Shown: positions 34,860 through 46,860 of the stretch, piece after piece
How the letters are laid out: each line of letters starts with the position of its first letter
Numbering within the stretch: the stretch's first letter is position 1
Source: Gordionus sp. m RMFG-2023
Taxonomy: Eukaryota > Nematomorpha > Gordioida > Chordodea > Parachordodidae
Reading direction: 5' to 3'
NCBI RefSeq assembly: GCF_954871325.1
Contig: NC_088779.1
Coordinates: 2,234,846-2,298,845 of the forward strand
Length of the DNA: 64,000 nt
The notes under the pieces: generated by a model
The model's input: the letters and a program-made list of their open reading frames with translations, nothing else
Databases searched by the model: none
Told to the model about the DNA's origin: nothing
Translations under genes and position numbers: made by a program

Positions 34860-35384
34860 TATTGGCTTTAATCATTATCCAAACAACTTAGACAGGAATA
34901 AAAATAATTAATTTTTATAATTATAAATATTTGATTGTTGTAATATACAATCATTTTCAAGAAAAGGTAGTTTTGGACAAGTGCTTTTATTCATTATAAA
35001 AGTTTTCAGATTTGGTATTTAAGTTTTCAATATTTGATATATTTGTATAGATTCAAATCACAGATGCCAACCTTATAAAGTGTAGAAAGGAGATCAAGAT
35101 TTCGTTTAATATTTCTAAGGTAATTATAATTAGACAAATATAATTTGCAGTAAATTTAAAACAAATATCACTTGGTCAGATAGATATAAAGGGAATTTTT
35201 TTTAAGCATTATTCACAATATAAAGCCAAACTTCTCAGTAAATCTAGAACTATAAAATATTTTGTATCAATTAATTTTTGACTTATTGGCAATGCTGTTA
35301 AATCAATATAACTATACTAATTGATTATCAGCTATTAGTTGTGGCTTTATATTGAAAACTATAAAATATTGGTATGGTTATCAG

Positions 35385-35554
35385 TAGTGTTGTTAAACAG
35401 CTCATTTTTGAGCCGATTTTAAAAACGGCTAACTCAGTATTTTAACCAGAAAAATATTGTTCGTCTCTAGATTTCGATAATCCTTCTATGAAAAAAATCT
35501 TCAGCTTGCGTAATATTTTTCTGGATAAAATATTGAGTTAGCCATTGTCAGCTC
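35385..35554. mobile_element. Truncated GTTAAACGGCT-family MITE
   Basis: TAGTGTTGTTAAACAGCTCA at the left and TTTCTGGATAAAATATTGAG with TTAGCCATT at the right match the family; the last 40 bp or so of the right terminal repeat are missing. It lies just beyond the 3' end of the HspBP1/Fes1 gene. Confidence 0.75.
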
Positions 35555-35604
35555 CCTATTACTTTATAATGGTAGTAGTATTTAAATAAGAATAAAGCAA
35601 ATAT

Positions 35605-36913
35605 TTAAAAAATATCATATGGATGGAGAGATTCTGCTTTCAACCCCTACACTTTTCTCACAAATTCGTGGTTCCATACTCCAATTAAATATTACAGTGT
35701 TGTATTAAACATTTTACAAATGAGGGTAGGAATTTTATTTATATCATATAAAAAATTCAAATGGCAATTTATGGTAAGATTCCTTTTTAGGAATACAATT
35801 AACCAGTGTAAAATTTTTGTTTGTATGTATAGTTTATAATATTTATATATATAAATTTTGAATAAATACAGAAATAGAAAAAAATGTAAATTCCAAACTA
35901 TATATTCTGGCTTCCCATCCAGGATTGCACCTCTCTCAAGCAAAAAGGTTTTGAGATCTTTGCATGAATGCTTAAGATCAGTTACAAGACTTGGATCAGT
36001 TTTGACCATAGAGAGAATAGCATTTAATGTGTGCTCATGACTGAGATCATGTTCATAAGTCATAACATTTTTTAGTAATTGGAAAAGTATACCCTTTTGG
36101 TGAAATTGTTCTAATAAGATGTAATAATTAACATAAACAATGTAAAGATACTTGTAAAATCTTCATTTTCTAAACTCATGTACATAACTAAAAGAGTTGT
36201 TTTAAGTTTGATCTTTTCCACAGGGCTTTGTAGGCCTTTAAGCAAAATATCAATCCCACCATTATTTAGGAATTGGGTTTGTAAATTTTTATTTCCTCTC
36301 AATAAACCTTTAAATTGTTATATTAGTAGAATCAATTTATTTTACTAGATAAGGCGTAAATAGCTTTAACTTTAACATTATCATAGTTATCATGATCAAA
36401 AATTGATATAATATCTGGCAGAATATTAATTTTTTGAGCTTCATCTTGGCACACTTGATGATTTTGTACTAATTCTGCTATGAAATCACATGTAGCCTCT
36501 TTAATATTTTCATCTTTGACTTGAAGTAATTTAGGAATATAATTGAACCCACCAATATCAATAAAAACTATAATATTGTGTTAATATAAAAATAGATATA
36601 GAAATTACTTTTTGCATTATCAAAATTTTCTATAAGATCTTCTGTTTTTCTAATATATTCTCTTAACTCAGTAACTTTTTCTGGGTTATATGTAATAATT
36701 TGATCTATCTGTTCTAAATATTCTTTAAGTAACTTGGCAGGATGATTTTCAAGGTTATTTAATATAAACTTATTAAATGCTTCCTTTTAATTTAATATAA
36801 CTAAAAATATATATAAAATCGATATATACTTTATATTCTTTACTATTCCTATCTACATTATCACTAGTATCCATTTGATCAGCAGCATTCTTAGGCACGG
36901 GTACAAGAGACAT
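35605..36913 (-). CDS. HSPBP1: Hsp70 nucleotide-exchange factor, HspBP1/Fes1 type
   Basis: Armadillo-type proteins of this family bind the Hsp70 ATPase lobe in the cytosol and trigger ADP release. Exons 36913-36830, 36783-36609, 36567-36346, 36307-36152 and 36110-35899 join in phase through introns of only 38-46 nt. The start reads MSLVPVPKNAADQMD. Exon two has LENHPAKLLKEYLEQID; exon three IGGFNYIPKLLQ, IKEATCDFIAELVQNHQVCQ and VKAIYALSS, matching the KALYALSSLVR hallmark; exon four GGIDILLKGLQSPVEKIKLK; exon five QKGILFQLLKNVMTYEHDLS and ILSMVKTDPS. These follow the human order of repeats. The last short exon after GKPEYI is not settled; 35646-35605 is one phase-compatible choice. All exons seen are free of stops. 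Confidence 0.85.
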
Positions 36914-37616
36914 TTGTGATTGTGTCAAATCACTTTATCTTAGCGAAATATTATAAGTCCGACGTTGATAGTCATTCATAGATGACAGCTTAGTTAAGAT
37001 AGTATGGCATTTATACAAAAGCACATCGTGTTGAGAAATATTGTGCCTTATTGGTTAGGTTATTTTCATATGTTTTTTAAATTTTATTTAGCAAGGGTAT
37101 AGATAACAGAATTATTGATGTAAATTCACATTAAAATTGCATTTTAATTTATTTTTTAATGTAAATTACTATAATTTTTATAGTATAGATTCAAGGAACA
37201 AGAAAGGTATTTAATAATTTCCCTATGATTATGCTTTATAAGTTATTGATTTGTATTTAACTTAAGGAAGAAGGCTGCTAAAATGACTTAATTCACGTTG
37301 TTAAAATATTTTGTATAAATATTGCAATGACTGCGTTTATTTATACAAAACTTATTTTTTTTTAAAATTTATCTTAATAACATTTTGATCATAAAAGTAA
37401 AAATGTCTCTTTTTCTTATAATGGGAAAATTTATTGAAATCAAAATAGAAGATGAGTAAAATATTTAGCACTTTTTTTTTTTTAATAATATATTTTTATT
37501 TATTTATTTATTTTTTTCAATTATTGTTAAAATGGATATATTAAAAATTAAATATAATATGATCTATGAAGACATTAAAAAAGACTATAAAAAAAATATA
37601 TGGGTTTTAAAAAAAA

Positions 37617-37632
37617 AAGGGGGGGGGGGGGT
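37617..37632. repeat. A/G homopolymer junction at the LINE 3' end
   Basis: A run of As passes into about twelve Gs just after the LINE stop codon (in LINE sense, C12 then T8). It replaces the poly(A) or simple-repeat tail expected of a non-LTR element, or marks the target site. Confidence 0.6.
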
Positions 37633-37637
37633 ATATA

Positions 37638-40470
37638 TCATCCAAGAGAAGAGTGAATACTTAAAAAATTAGACCGGCAAATTTCTAGGGAAATCTGCTG
37701 GCGAAGGTAAAATCCTTCATTGGGGTCCCCTGAGATTTGTCTCATTTTTTTTCCTATAATTTTAATGAAATTGAGGGCCTCATTTCCAATCATGCCTAGG
37801 GTATTGATAACGATAGGAATGAACATAGTGTTGGCGAGGCAAGCGTATTTATTTTTTTAAGGATTTCTGCCTTTTCGATAGCAGAAAATGAGAGGTTAGA
37901 CTTGGCAGCAAAATCAACGCAAGTGTAATCCCATGTTAGCGGAAGACCATTAGACCAGGGTATGAGAGAAATACCATCCGGGCGTAAGGCGTATTCGTTT
38001 GAAAGACCCACTGGTTCGAGGGTAGATGGGATATTAACTTTTTTGAGGGTGGCTAGTAAAATGTTATTGATAGATTTATGACGAGGTTGTCGTCCACGGG
38101 AGAACTTGCAGGGCAAGAGATGGTAAGCCTTCGATTCAATGGGCTGACCACAATCGATGCAGATGGAGGGAACTACGACATTACAGCCGAGGCGGAGGGC
38201 TATAGATATACGTAGCTGTTCGCCAGTCATGAGGAGACCAAGATTGGCGCTGGGGATGGCTTCCAACCATTCGTAGCCAGAGTTTGCATTTAGTACCAAA
38301 TTATTGGGATTTTCCTCAAAGGGCCTGTTCGAAATAAAATATTCAACGTAACGGGCGATCAGAGGAGCATCCCAGTCTTTTTGGGTACTGGAAGCGGGAC
38401 GGGTGGGAGAGCAGTTGTTGTCCCAAGAGGTGAGGGCCTGTGAGAAGTCAGTATCTGAAGGAGTATATCCATTGTCGATAATAGATTGAGCAGCAAGACT
38501 AGATGAGATAAAAGCTGAGAGGGAAAGTTGTAATGGGGATCGGATACCAATACCACCAGACTTGCATGGAAGGGTGGCCTGGAGCCAAGATGAATTGGAG
38601 AATTTAAGGTTTAATATGTTTTCTAGGAGATCCTTAATTTGGGTTTCGTGGGAAACTAGCAAATGGCTGCATTTGAAGATCGGTGAGGATCTCAGGGCAT
38701 AGAGGATTTTGGGTATATTAAAATAGTTTTTGATTAAAAAAAAGGGTTGATGAGCGGGTAGGTAATTAAAAAGTGAGTTTAAATTAGATAAATTGTCGAG
38801 AGATTTGTTTAAAAAAGTATCGATTGCTTTTTCACCCCCTATCGGTGATCCAAGATGTGTCATCTCTTCTCTGTTGATGGCGAGGAATGTGGTTTCTGAA
38901 GGGATGGATGTTGTAGGGTTTAAGAAGCAAATCTCACATTTGGGGAAGTTGAGAGATAGTCCTGTTATATAAGAGAGATTTTCGATGATGGAGGGAATGG
39001 ACATGACTGTGGAAAAGTTGCCTGAGACTATACCGTCATCGAGGTACCAGGAATTTAGAGTGAGGTTAGATATAGATTGAATATCTAGGATTATCTTGTG
39101 TATCCCGATGCAAAAAAAAGCTGGGCCTAAGGGGTCTGCTTGTTGGATTCCCTCCAGAGATTTTATTATGTTGTTATTGCACTTTAAAAAAGTAGGGCTA
39201 GAGTAACTGTTGAGAATGTATGAATATTGAGGATATTTGTGGCAAAACAAGGGAACGAAATATTGACGTTTGATTGTATTGAAAGCATTTTTGAAATCAA
39301 GTTTTAAAACGACATTGTCAGGAATATTATTTGAGAGGGTAATGCGAGCAAGATGGGCCGAAATTTCAGATCCTCCAGGTACACCAAACCCTAGCTGAAG
39401 TGGCGACATGAATGAAGAAAGAGATTCCTTTATTCGTGAGGCAATGATTTTAGAGATAGTCCTTCTGAAGAACGACCCAACAGCAATTGGGCGGATACCT
39501 CCATCCTTTTTTTTGAGGGCTATAAGGCGGGCACCAAAGAGAATAGGAATGATAGGTGGTGGGAGGGGCCCAATAAGAATTAAATTTAATAACCTGGTAA
39601 GGTTCTACAAAAGGGTTTTGGATGATATGTTAGGTTTTAAAATGTCTTGAATGAAAATAGCACGAATGCCATCAAGGCCGCCAGAAGAGTCTCTTTTGAA
39701 AGATCTGACAGCTTTGATCGTCTCATCAGAGTTAATTTCAGGGGCTATATGATCGTTTTGGCTTGAGAATGCAAATTCTGAATCACATGAAGGGTGTTTT
39801 AGAAGCAAGGCTTCTAGAGTGGACTCATTGTTTGGAGCTAAGGAATCTTCAGAGGTCATGACCCGAAGGGCTGAATTGATATTAAGGCTGTTTATTTTGT
39901 TTGAAACTATTTTAGCCTTATGGGCAATAGGGAGTGGATTGGATTGGTGGGTCTGAGGTGTAGGTGTTAGAATAGAGTCAGGGTTGAAAAGAGATATTGA
40001 AGTTTTAATGTGTTTAGATAATTGGATATTTTTATTATCGGGAATTTTAAGGGTGGAATTAGTAAAACTTAGTAAGTTTTTCCAATTTGATAGGTTTGCA
40101 GGATTGTTTACTGTTAATAGGATTAACTTGTTAAAGGATTCTGCAAAAGAATTGCGAGCACCACGCGGAATACGGGATATGGTGGAAACATTGGGTACTG
40201 ATAAAAAATCATTGGCCCATGATTGTAAGTTGGGAGTTTGCTGACTAGGGGGCAAGTTGGTAGCAACAATAGGCGGGGGATGGCTTGCTAAATTTAATAG
40301 GCTGAATGGAGGAGGATCTGTAGGTGTTATGCATGGTAACCCTGAACCTAGGCAAGAGGATGGGGGGGCCATGAACTTGAAACTTTCTAGCTTTGGTAAT
40401 TTTAGTATATTTATAGCAAGAGGGGCATAAATTATGCATTTGGATTATAGTTGCCAAACTTATAATTGTT
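37638..40470 (-). mobile_element. R2-like (restriction-like endonuclease) LINE, nearly whole
   Basis: The element encodes one long protein in broken pieces. N-terminal: CPSCYKYTKITKARKFQVHG, a possible C2-H zinc finger, then a proline-rich linker. The RT domain has SGGLDGI, ALKKKDGGIRPIAVGS, QLGFGVPGGSEISAHLAR, LKLDFKNAFNTI and the catalytic YLDDG. The C-terminus has CIDC, YHLLPC and RHKSINN, then RPDGISLIPWSN with WDYTCVD: the zinc knuckle and RPD...D core of the restriction-like endonuclease of the R2 clade. The final segment, IPIVINTLGMIGNEALNFI, completes a common C-terminus. Three lesions are visible: a frameshift in a seven-base C run (plus strand 40362-40368), an in-frame TAG (39607-39605), and a frameshift in a seven-base A run (37852-37858). 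No APE endonuclease is present. Confidence 0.85.
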
Positions 40471-41293
40471 GTATTCTTGCTTCACATAGCTATTTAGGCA
40501 TGTATTATCCATTAATTTTGGAATATATGTAGGAATAGATATCAAAATTTTGCTTGACAAATATTAGGACAAGGACCACATGAACCATTTGTTTGTATTT
40601 TTGGTGATGGATTGTTAGATTGTATGGGTTTTGTTGTAGATGAGTGCAGAATAATCAATTATTTATTATACCAGTGAGTGTTTATTTTTATTTCATTGAA
40701 AATGTTGTGAGAAGTTTCAATTGAGAGAAATCATGTTTTAATGAAGATATTGATGTAGGTGGTGGGGGAAAATTAGAGGGTTTTAAAGTTGTAGAAGGGG
40801 TCAGAATAATTAAATATGTATATATGTAAGTGTTGTATTTTAATTTCCTTGATAATGTGTTGTAAATAGTTTTAATAAGAGTAAGCTTGTTATAAACTAT
40901 GAAGTTATAGGTGCAAGAGGTATAGAAAAAATTAAATTTCAATCATTTATTTATTGTTTTTTAAAGGATTTCAATTGGAAATATGATAAGAACTCATAGC
41001 TTTGATTCCATTTTTCTTACTTCAATTTTTATATAGGCATATATTATTTGTTTAAATGTCTTATATGCAAAGATTAAGATTTTATATGTATACAATTTAA
41101 TACATTGTTTAAGAAAGTGAACATGTGAAATTTAATATATTTATAAAACCCCTTATATATTTAGATTAAGTTATCAAATTGGATTAATAACAAAAGAATC
41201 CAAACACTTTATTCACTTATTGTTATTTAAAAAAAACAAGCTCAAATTTAATATCTTGCATTTATTGCGAAATAATTTTGTACTCAAATTAAT

Positions 41294-41464
41294 TTACAAT
41301 AAATGAAGCATTTTTTTTTCAATAAATCTATTCGTTTTATTTTGATTTCCGTGTTTTATTTTTCCTTTTTTAGGTTCATCCGGTGCAAAAACTTTGGAAG
41401 ATTTGGAAGTATAAGTGATAATACTGTATTGTATAGATGAATCATCATTAAAAAATAATACTAT
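41294..41464 (-). CDS. Possible terminal exon, unrecognised
   Basis: After CCTGATCAG on the minus strand the frame reads YIVLFFNDDSSIQYSIITY, then SSKVFAPDEPKKGKIKHG and a lysine-rich tail ending MLHLL before a stop. The short beta-strand-like start followed by a basic tail could suit a chromatin-binding fold, but that is only a guess. No upstream exon was identified. From 40470 to 41290 and from 41480 to 42390 I see AT-rich DNA without a supported feature. Confidence 0.3.
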   Translation of the reverse strand: MVLFFNDDSSIQYSIITYTSKSSKVFAPDEPKKGKIKHGNQNKTNRFIEKKMLHLL

Positions 41465-42881
41465 ATACTGATCAGGCAAATTTTTTTTATTTAATCATCT
41501 TTATTTACAGATTCTATGAACATTAAATCTCAATATTGATAGCAATCATAAAGACTTACACTAAAAAATTTAAACTTAAAATCAGCCACCACCCACCCTT
41601 AAAGTAATTAAATTATACTGTAGTTCTTGAGTATAAGCTCCTTTTTTGCCTACTCCATTTTAATAAGCCTATAGAGGTTAAAGTAACATTTTTTGAAATG
41701 TTGCGCCCACTAGGACGTGCGCTTGCCCACAAACGTGTGGTGGGCTCCTTATATTTTTACTTTTCCACCCAAATTAAATTAGTTACAATTAGATGGAAAT
41801 GAGGAAAACCTAGCGTAGCTCTGTTGAACCTTCAACGCTAGAGCGCAAAAGCGCTATATATCATGTATCACGTATGTATTGAGATTTTAAAAATAAATTC
41901 ATTCAACTGTATAAAATATATTATAAAAATATAATATATATATATAATAAAAAATAAAAAATTTATAAAAAAGAATTGCCCACAAAATATTATAAAAAGA
42001 TAGTTATGTAAATAATATATATAAAATAGCCAATATTATATTTGTGATTTATTTATTTTTCTTCTAGCCAAAGTTGTAGGTTGGATCGTAGATCTCTGAT
42101 CCCCTTCGATAAGTTTTTTCTATTCAAAATATAATAATCAAATTGAATGGTTTTTAAGCTTCTTTTAAAAAAAAAAATCATATTTAAAATTTATGATAAA
42201 ATAATTTTGTTTCTTTGAATAAAATGGCCTTATTGTATATATATCTTTGGACAAATCTTCAGCATCTTCTGGTGTCATTGAATCCCATTTAATTTATAAT
42301 ATTATTATAATTATTATCGGAAAATATTTCAATAAAGCTATTTAAATTTTTATTTTTGTAATGATTGTTTTCGTGCCTGATTAAAATACGCGTCCTTGGA
42401 AACTACGCGCCCCTACGCGCCATTTATTAAAAAAAGAGTTAATTTAATAATATTAATATAGAATCGTGTTTAGTTTATCAAGATGATCTAGAAAAATCAC
42501 GATAAATGTCCTATTTTTAAAAATAAATAAACGCAGAATCATATTTAGCTCATTAAAAGGATTCAGAAAAAATGTTAATATTAAATTAAAAAATATTTTT
42601 TATGATTTAATGGGTTTGATCAAACTACGTATCACTTATGGTACTCCTATTAATAAAGTTCTAATTTAAGAATATAAATATGAAATCATGTTTAACTACT
42701 TCTAGGAGATTCAAAAAAAAATATTAATTTTTTTCGAAAAATTTTTTTTTTTGACCTAACTACAAGCTCTCGATAAATATACGCCATTTTTTTAAAAAAT
42801 AAATGAACGCATACTCATATTTAGCTTATTAAAAGGATTGAGAAAAATGTTAATATTAAATTTTAAATCTTTTCATAACTT

Positions 42882-43024
42882 CAGAGTTGTTAAAAGATAC
42901 TTTTTAAATGGATCTAGATACAGATACATCGTCTAAAATAATATATAGATACAGATATTTTAATCAAAAATCTATCTAGAATACAGATACCACATTTTTA
43001 TATCTAGATCCTTTAACAACTCTG
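42882..43024. mobile_element. hAT-type MITE, CAGAGTTG/GTATCT family, perfect TSD
   Basis: Ends CAGAGTTGTTAAAAGATAC and the complement of CAGAGTTGTTAAAGGATC. The interior is a string of GATACAGATA and ATCTAGATAC motifs. The TSD CATAACTT at 42874-42881 and 43025-43032 is perfect. Length 143 bp. Relatives lie at 29798-29974 and near 33280-33385. Confidence 0.92.
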
Positions 43025-43084
43025 CATAACTTTGTGAGTTTTTGAAATAAAAACCTCTGTTTTTTTTGACCAAACTACGCATAC

Positions 43085-43506
43085 TAGTGTTTATATCGAT
43101 TTATAAAAACGGCTTAAATCAGAATTTTTAGCCAAAATAATATTATGTAAGCATGGAGATTAGTGTTGTCAAACGGCTTATTTTTCAGCCGATTCTTAAA
43201 AACGGCTAACTCAATATTTTGTAAGGAAAATTATTTTCAAGGCCTTAAGATTTTGCTTATAAGGTGGCACAAAACTTTGAAAAATCTATAAACGAAAATC
43301 TCGGTACCTTAGGACCAATATCTTTCTGGATAAAATATTTAGTCAGCCATTTTTAAAAATCGGCTCTAATCAAAGCCCTTTAACTACACTATTGAAGATT
43401 TTGCTCTTGAATGGCAGGAATGTTAGGACTTCTCTTTGCAAAATCTCGAGCTTTGCACAATATTATTTAGACTAAAATCTTAATCGGGCCATTTAATAGC
43501 ACTAAC
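43085..43506. mobile_element. MITE interrupted by another copy of its own family
   Basis: The outer, older copy shows CTAGTGTTTATATCGATTTA at 43085-43160 and resumes at 43392 with GAAGATTTTGCTCTTGAATG, ending ATCGGGCCATTTAATAGCAC at about 43503. The inner copy, 43161-43391, is complete, from TAGTGTTGTCAAACGGC to CCCTTTAACTACACTA. Flanks ATGGAGAT and TTGAAGAT fit an eroded 8-bp TSD. Confidence 0.75.
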
Positions 43507-43623
43507 GCGATCCCTTATTAAAAGGTTTCTAATTGTTAAAAATACAAATATATTAACTTTAGCTCATCGAAGTGATTTAGAAAATAATAGTATTAATTTT
43601 TTTTCTTCTTTGGTCTAAACTAG

Positions 43624-44202
43624 TATTGTTGTTAAACGGCTAGATTTGAGCCGATTCTTAAAAACGGCTAACTCATTATTTTAGCCAGATCAATGACATA
43701 TATAACACCGAGACTGACGATTCATTCATTAAAAGTGTACATCAATGCAAATCAGTTGGAGACGCCATCTTGGTTACACTAATCATTATTAAAATTTTAA
43801 ACGAGAGCCTAATTTATTCTTATATCTGATGAAAACTTTATTAAAGAATTACCGGATCATCGAGATAATAAGGAAGCAAGTTATCAATTTAATAGTAGTT
43901 TTTAACATGAGAATAATTACGATATATGTGTTACCAAAATGGCGGGTCCAGCTGGTTTTCTTTTAACGTCGCTTAAAAATGCATTTTAATGAATGAACCG
44001 TCAATCTAGGCATTATATGTCACTGAGCCAGATACATATTTTCTAAGCCTCGATATTTCGGCCAACAGATGTCCAAACCTTTGTGTCATCTATATGAGCA
44101 AAATCTTTAGGGGCCTGCTTAAAATTTTTTATCCGAATAAAATTTTGAGTTTAGCCGTTTTTAAAAAAATCGGTTCAAAATCAAAGCCGTTTAACAACGC
44201 TA
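43624..44202. mobile_element. GTTAAACGGCT-family MITE carrying another MITE
   Basis: Ends TATTGTTGTTAAACGGCTAG and CCGTTTAACAACGCTA; TSD TAAACTAG (43616-43623) and TAAACTAC (44203-44210). The element is split by the CAATGACATATAA-family insertion at 43691-44025; without it, it is about 235 bp, normal for the family. Confidence 0.87.
43691..44025. mobile_element. hAT-type MITE, CAATGACATATAA family, copy 2
   Basis: Ends CAATGACATATAA and the complement of CAGTGACATATAA, with GACTGACGATTCATTCATTA mirrored by TAATGAATGAACCGTCAATC. The TSD AGCCAGAT (43683-43690 and 44026-44033) is perfect and lies in the TAGCCAGA motif of its host MITE. Confidence 0.9.
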
Positions 44203-44349
44203 TAAACTACGCGCTCATACGCGACCCCTATTAAAAAGATTTCAATTTTTACAAAAAAATATAGAATCGTATTTAGCTTATCGAGATAATACACAAAAAA
44301 AATGTTATATTAAATTTTTTTTTTTTTAAAAAAACTGGTAAATCAGTAA

Positions 44350-44775
44350 AATAAAAGATTTGCCTAACTTTGATCGTAAAGTCATTTGATCGTAAATTTT
44401 GTCCATTTTTCTCTGATTGGTCTATTTAATCGCGGTAAATTATTTAAAAACATTATGCTTAATACTGTAGCTGATAATTTAAGATTATTTGTTAAAAGAA
44501 GAAATCAATCATTACAAAAGTATGATATATTTAATTTGATTTTTAAAAAAATATTTTTTTAGACACAATAAAATATATAAAATCTAATACACGTAATGAT
44601 ATACTCTGTCATAACCTATTTCAATATACCATACATAGAATAGCTGGCCCTAGGGTATATTACCGCTGCAGAAGGAGAAATTGTAAAGGCAGAGGTAAGT
44701 TAGTAAGTAGTGTATTTGAAGTGACACAAAATCATCTAACAGCTGAAGGTATATTTAATACTAAACTTATCTAGA
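44350..44775 (+). pseudogene. MULE/FLYWCH transposase N-terminal relic
   Basis: The frame around 44640-44760 reads IAGPRVYYRCRRRNCKGRGK then LVSSVFEVTQNHLTAEG. The Y.RCRR..C.GR....H spacing is a FLYWCH-type zinc finger, as at the start of the MULE transposase at 27840. No catalytic core follows. Confidence 0.55.
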
Positions 44776-44798
44776 TTACATACATTAATTTAGATAAA

Positions 44799-45440
44799 GA
44801 TTCTCAGTGTAGTATAGATCAGAATATTAGCCAACCCAGTAGCTCATCTAGTAATCAATAAGTAACAAATAAAATAATTATTTTTGAATAAACAAGCTAA
44901 TACAACCCAACAACAACACAACATATACAGCCCCAAATATTACAACCAAATACTAGATAACTTTTACCCTCCAAATTCAAGTAACAAAAATAATTGTATA
45001 AATTAACAATCATTTTTTTAATATTAACAAATGAAACCCAAATACAACATTTTGCATTTAACCACACTAACATTCAACCTTCTTCTACAGGTATATTACT
45101 ACAACCCCAAGAAATACCACCAAATACCAGAGATTCTCAAAGTAGTATAGATCAGAATATTAGCCAACCCATTAGCTCATCTAGTAATCAATAAGTAACA
45201 AATAAAATAATTATTTTCGAATAAACAAGCTAATACAATTCAACAAATACAACCACAACATATGCAGCCCCAAATATTACAACCAATTACGAGAGATAAC
45301 TTTTAGCCTCCATTTTCAAGTAACAAAAATAATTGTATAAATTAATAAACATTTTTTTAGATATATTAACAAATGTGGCCCAAATACAAAGTTTTGCATT
45401 TAACCACACTAATAATCAAACTACTTTTACAAGTAGATAA
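44799..45440. repeat. Tandem duplication with a 333-bp period
   Basis: AGTATAGATCAGAATATTAG, ACAAATAAAATAATTATTTT and AGCTAATACAA recur exactly 333 bp apart (44811 and 45144), and the match continues through AATAATTGTATAAATTAA and GCATTTAACCACACTAA. The copies differ by scattered substitutions. Both follow the FLYWCH relic and encode S/Q/N-rich text such as SSIDQNISQPSSSSSNQ, so part of a transposase linker may have been duplicated. Confidence 0.85.
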
Positions 45441-45876
45441 CAAATATTTTTTTAAAATTATTTTAATATAATTAGACCTGGAAGACATTAACAATGCAGG
45501 AATTTTATTAGACTTACATAATTCCAACAATGAAAATTTAAGTAAATAAATTATATTATTACATTTACATAATCTGATTATTACATTTACATAATCTGAT
45601 TATAAATAATTTATATTTTGACACTGTAATTTTTAGATATACAATATATTCCAACTTCAAAAGGGAATTTGTGCTTGTATCATGATGAATAATATATAAC
45701 AAAATAAAAGAATATTCAAAATCTAATTACTCAATATAATTTAAAAATTATAAATAAATATTTATTTGTTGATAAAGCATCTTGTTATATAAAACTTATG
45801 TATAATTATAATATAGATGTATAATAAAATATAATATTCTGACCAAATTATCAATTAATTTTATTTATAAGTTATA

Positions 45877-46380
45877 ATTATCTAATAAATAATAAATTGT
45901 AATATTTATCAGTTGCTTCTATTTCCATTATTTAAAGGAGTTCAAAATCAGTAGCTCTTCTTTCTTCATTATCTAATAAATAATAAATTTTAATCATATT
46001 TATCAGTTGCTTCTATTTCCATTATTTAAAGGAGTTCAAAATCAGTAGCTCTTCTTTCTTCATTATCTAATAAATAATTGATATATGTTTATTAATAGGT
46101 ATACATTATTACACTAATCTGATATAAAGAATTAGAAAAATATTTCCATTATTTAAAGGAGTTCAAAAACAATAGCTCTTCTATCTAATAAATTTTAATC
46201 ATTTTTATCAGTTTATTAATAGGTATACGTTGTAATCATTTTTATAGTTGCTTCTATTTCCATCAATTAAAGGCATTCAAAATCAGTAGCTCTTCATTAT
46301 CTAATAAATAATACATTGATATATGTTTATTAATAGGTATACATTACTACATTAATCTGATATAAAGAATTAGAAAAATT
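45877..46380. repeat. 91-94 bp tandem repeat, then shuffled partial copies
   Basis: Units starting at 45877, 45968 and 46062 share ATTATCTAATAAATAATAAA, ATCAGTTGCTTCTATTTCCA and CAAAATCAGTAGCTCTTCTT. Further right the same blocks recur in broken order with ATATGTTTATTAATAGGTAT inserted. No open frame survives. Confidence 0.85.
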
Positions 46381-46624
46381 ACGTGCATATAAATTCATAT
46401 GAATGAAAAAATCGTCCATTTTGACCTTAAATGGACAAATGGACAATTTTACGATCAAAATAATACGATCAAAGGAGGCCTCCCAAATAAAAAATACGCG
46501 TTTCCGACCAAAGATCTATGAACCCTCGAAAAAAATACGCTATTTTTTAAAAAAAAATGAATGCAGAATCACGTATATCTCTTTCAGGAGATAGAGAAAA
46601 TGATAGTATCCATTTTATTTTTTT

Positions 46625-46860
46625 AAGTGACCCCTCTTAAATTGGAAAAAAACAGGGCTAGGCCCCGGATTGCTTTTTAAAAAGATTATACGGCCCGGGC
46701 CTGGTTCAATAATTAATGTTAGGCCCGGCTACATTTTATTGACATTGGTCTACAATCTTTTGAATACTGTATAGAATCCGGATATATCTGAAAGAAATTA
46801 TAATACGGCCCGGTTTTGTACCCTGGCCTGGCTAAGTGCCGGGCTTGCAAGTCTCTGATA
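46625..46860. mobile_element. GCCCGG-rich MITE
   Basis: CAGGGCTAGGCCCCGG and ACGGCCCGGGCC at the left are mirrored by CGGCCCGGTTTTG and TGCCGGGCTTGCAAGTCTCT at the right. This is the same family as 7262-7487. The segment 46860-47556 has no other element and holds the presumed promoter of the next gene. Confidence 0.6.

Larger units (their letters stand above)
42400..44340. repeat. Degenerate satellite array broken by MITEs
   Basis: A unit of roughly 110-130 bp recurs: CAGAATCATATTTAGCTCAT, TAAAAGGATTCAGAAAAAA and TGTTAATATTAAAT, then a T-rich run and CAAACTACGCGC. Units begin near 42404, 42530, 42640, 42780, 43500 and 44208, with another near 46490. They differ by many point changes. The MITEs at 42882, 43085, 43161 and 43624 were inserted into it. 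Confidence 0.7.

Noticed and set aside
38359-40457. Several other open frames on both strands within the LINE
   Set aside because: They are shadows of the RT-coding frame; only the frames with RT, finger and endonuclease motifs are kept.
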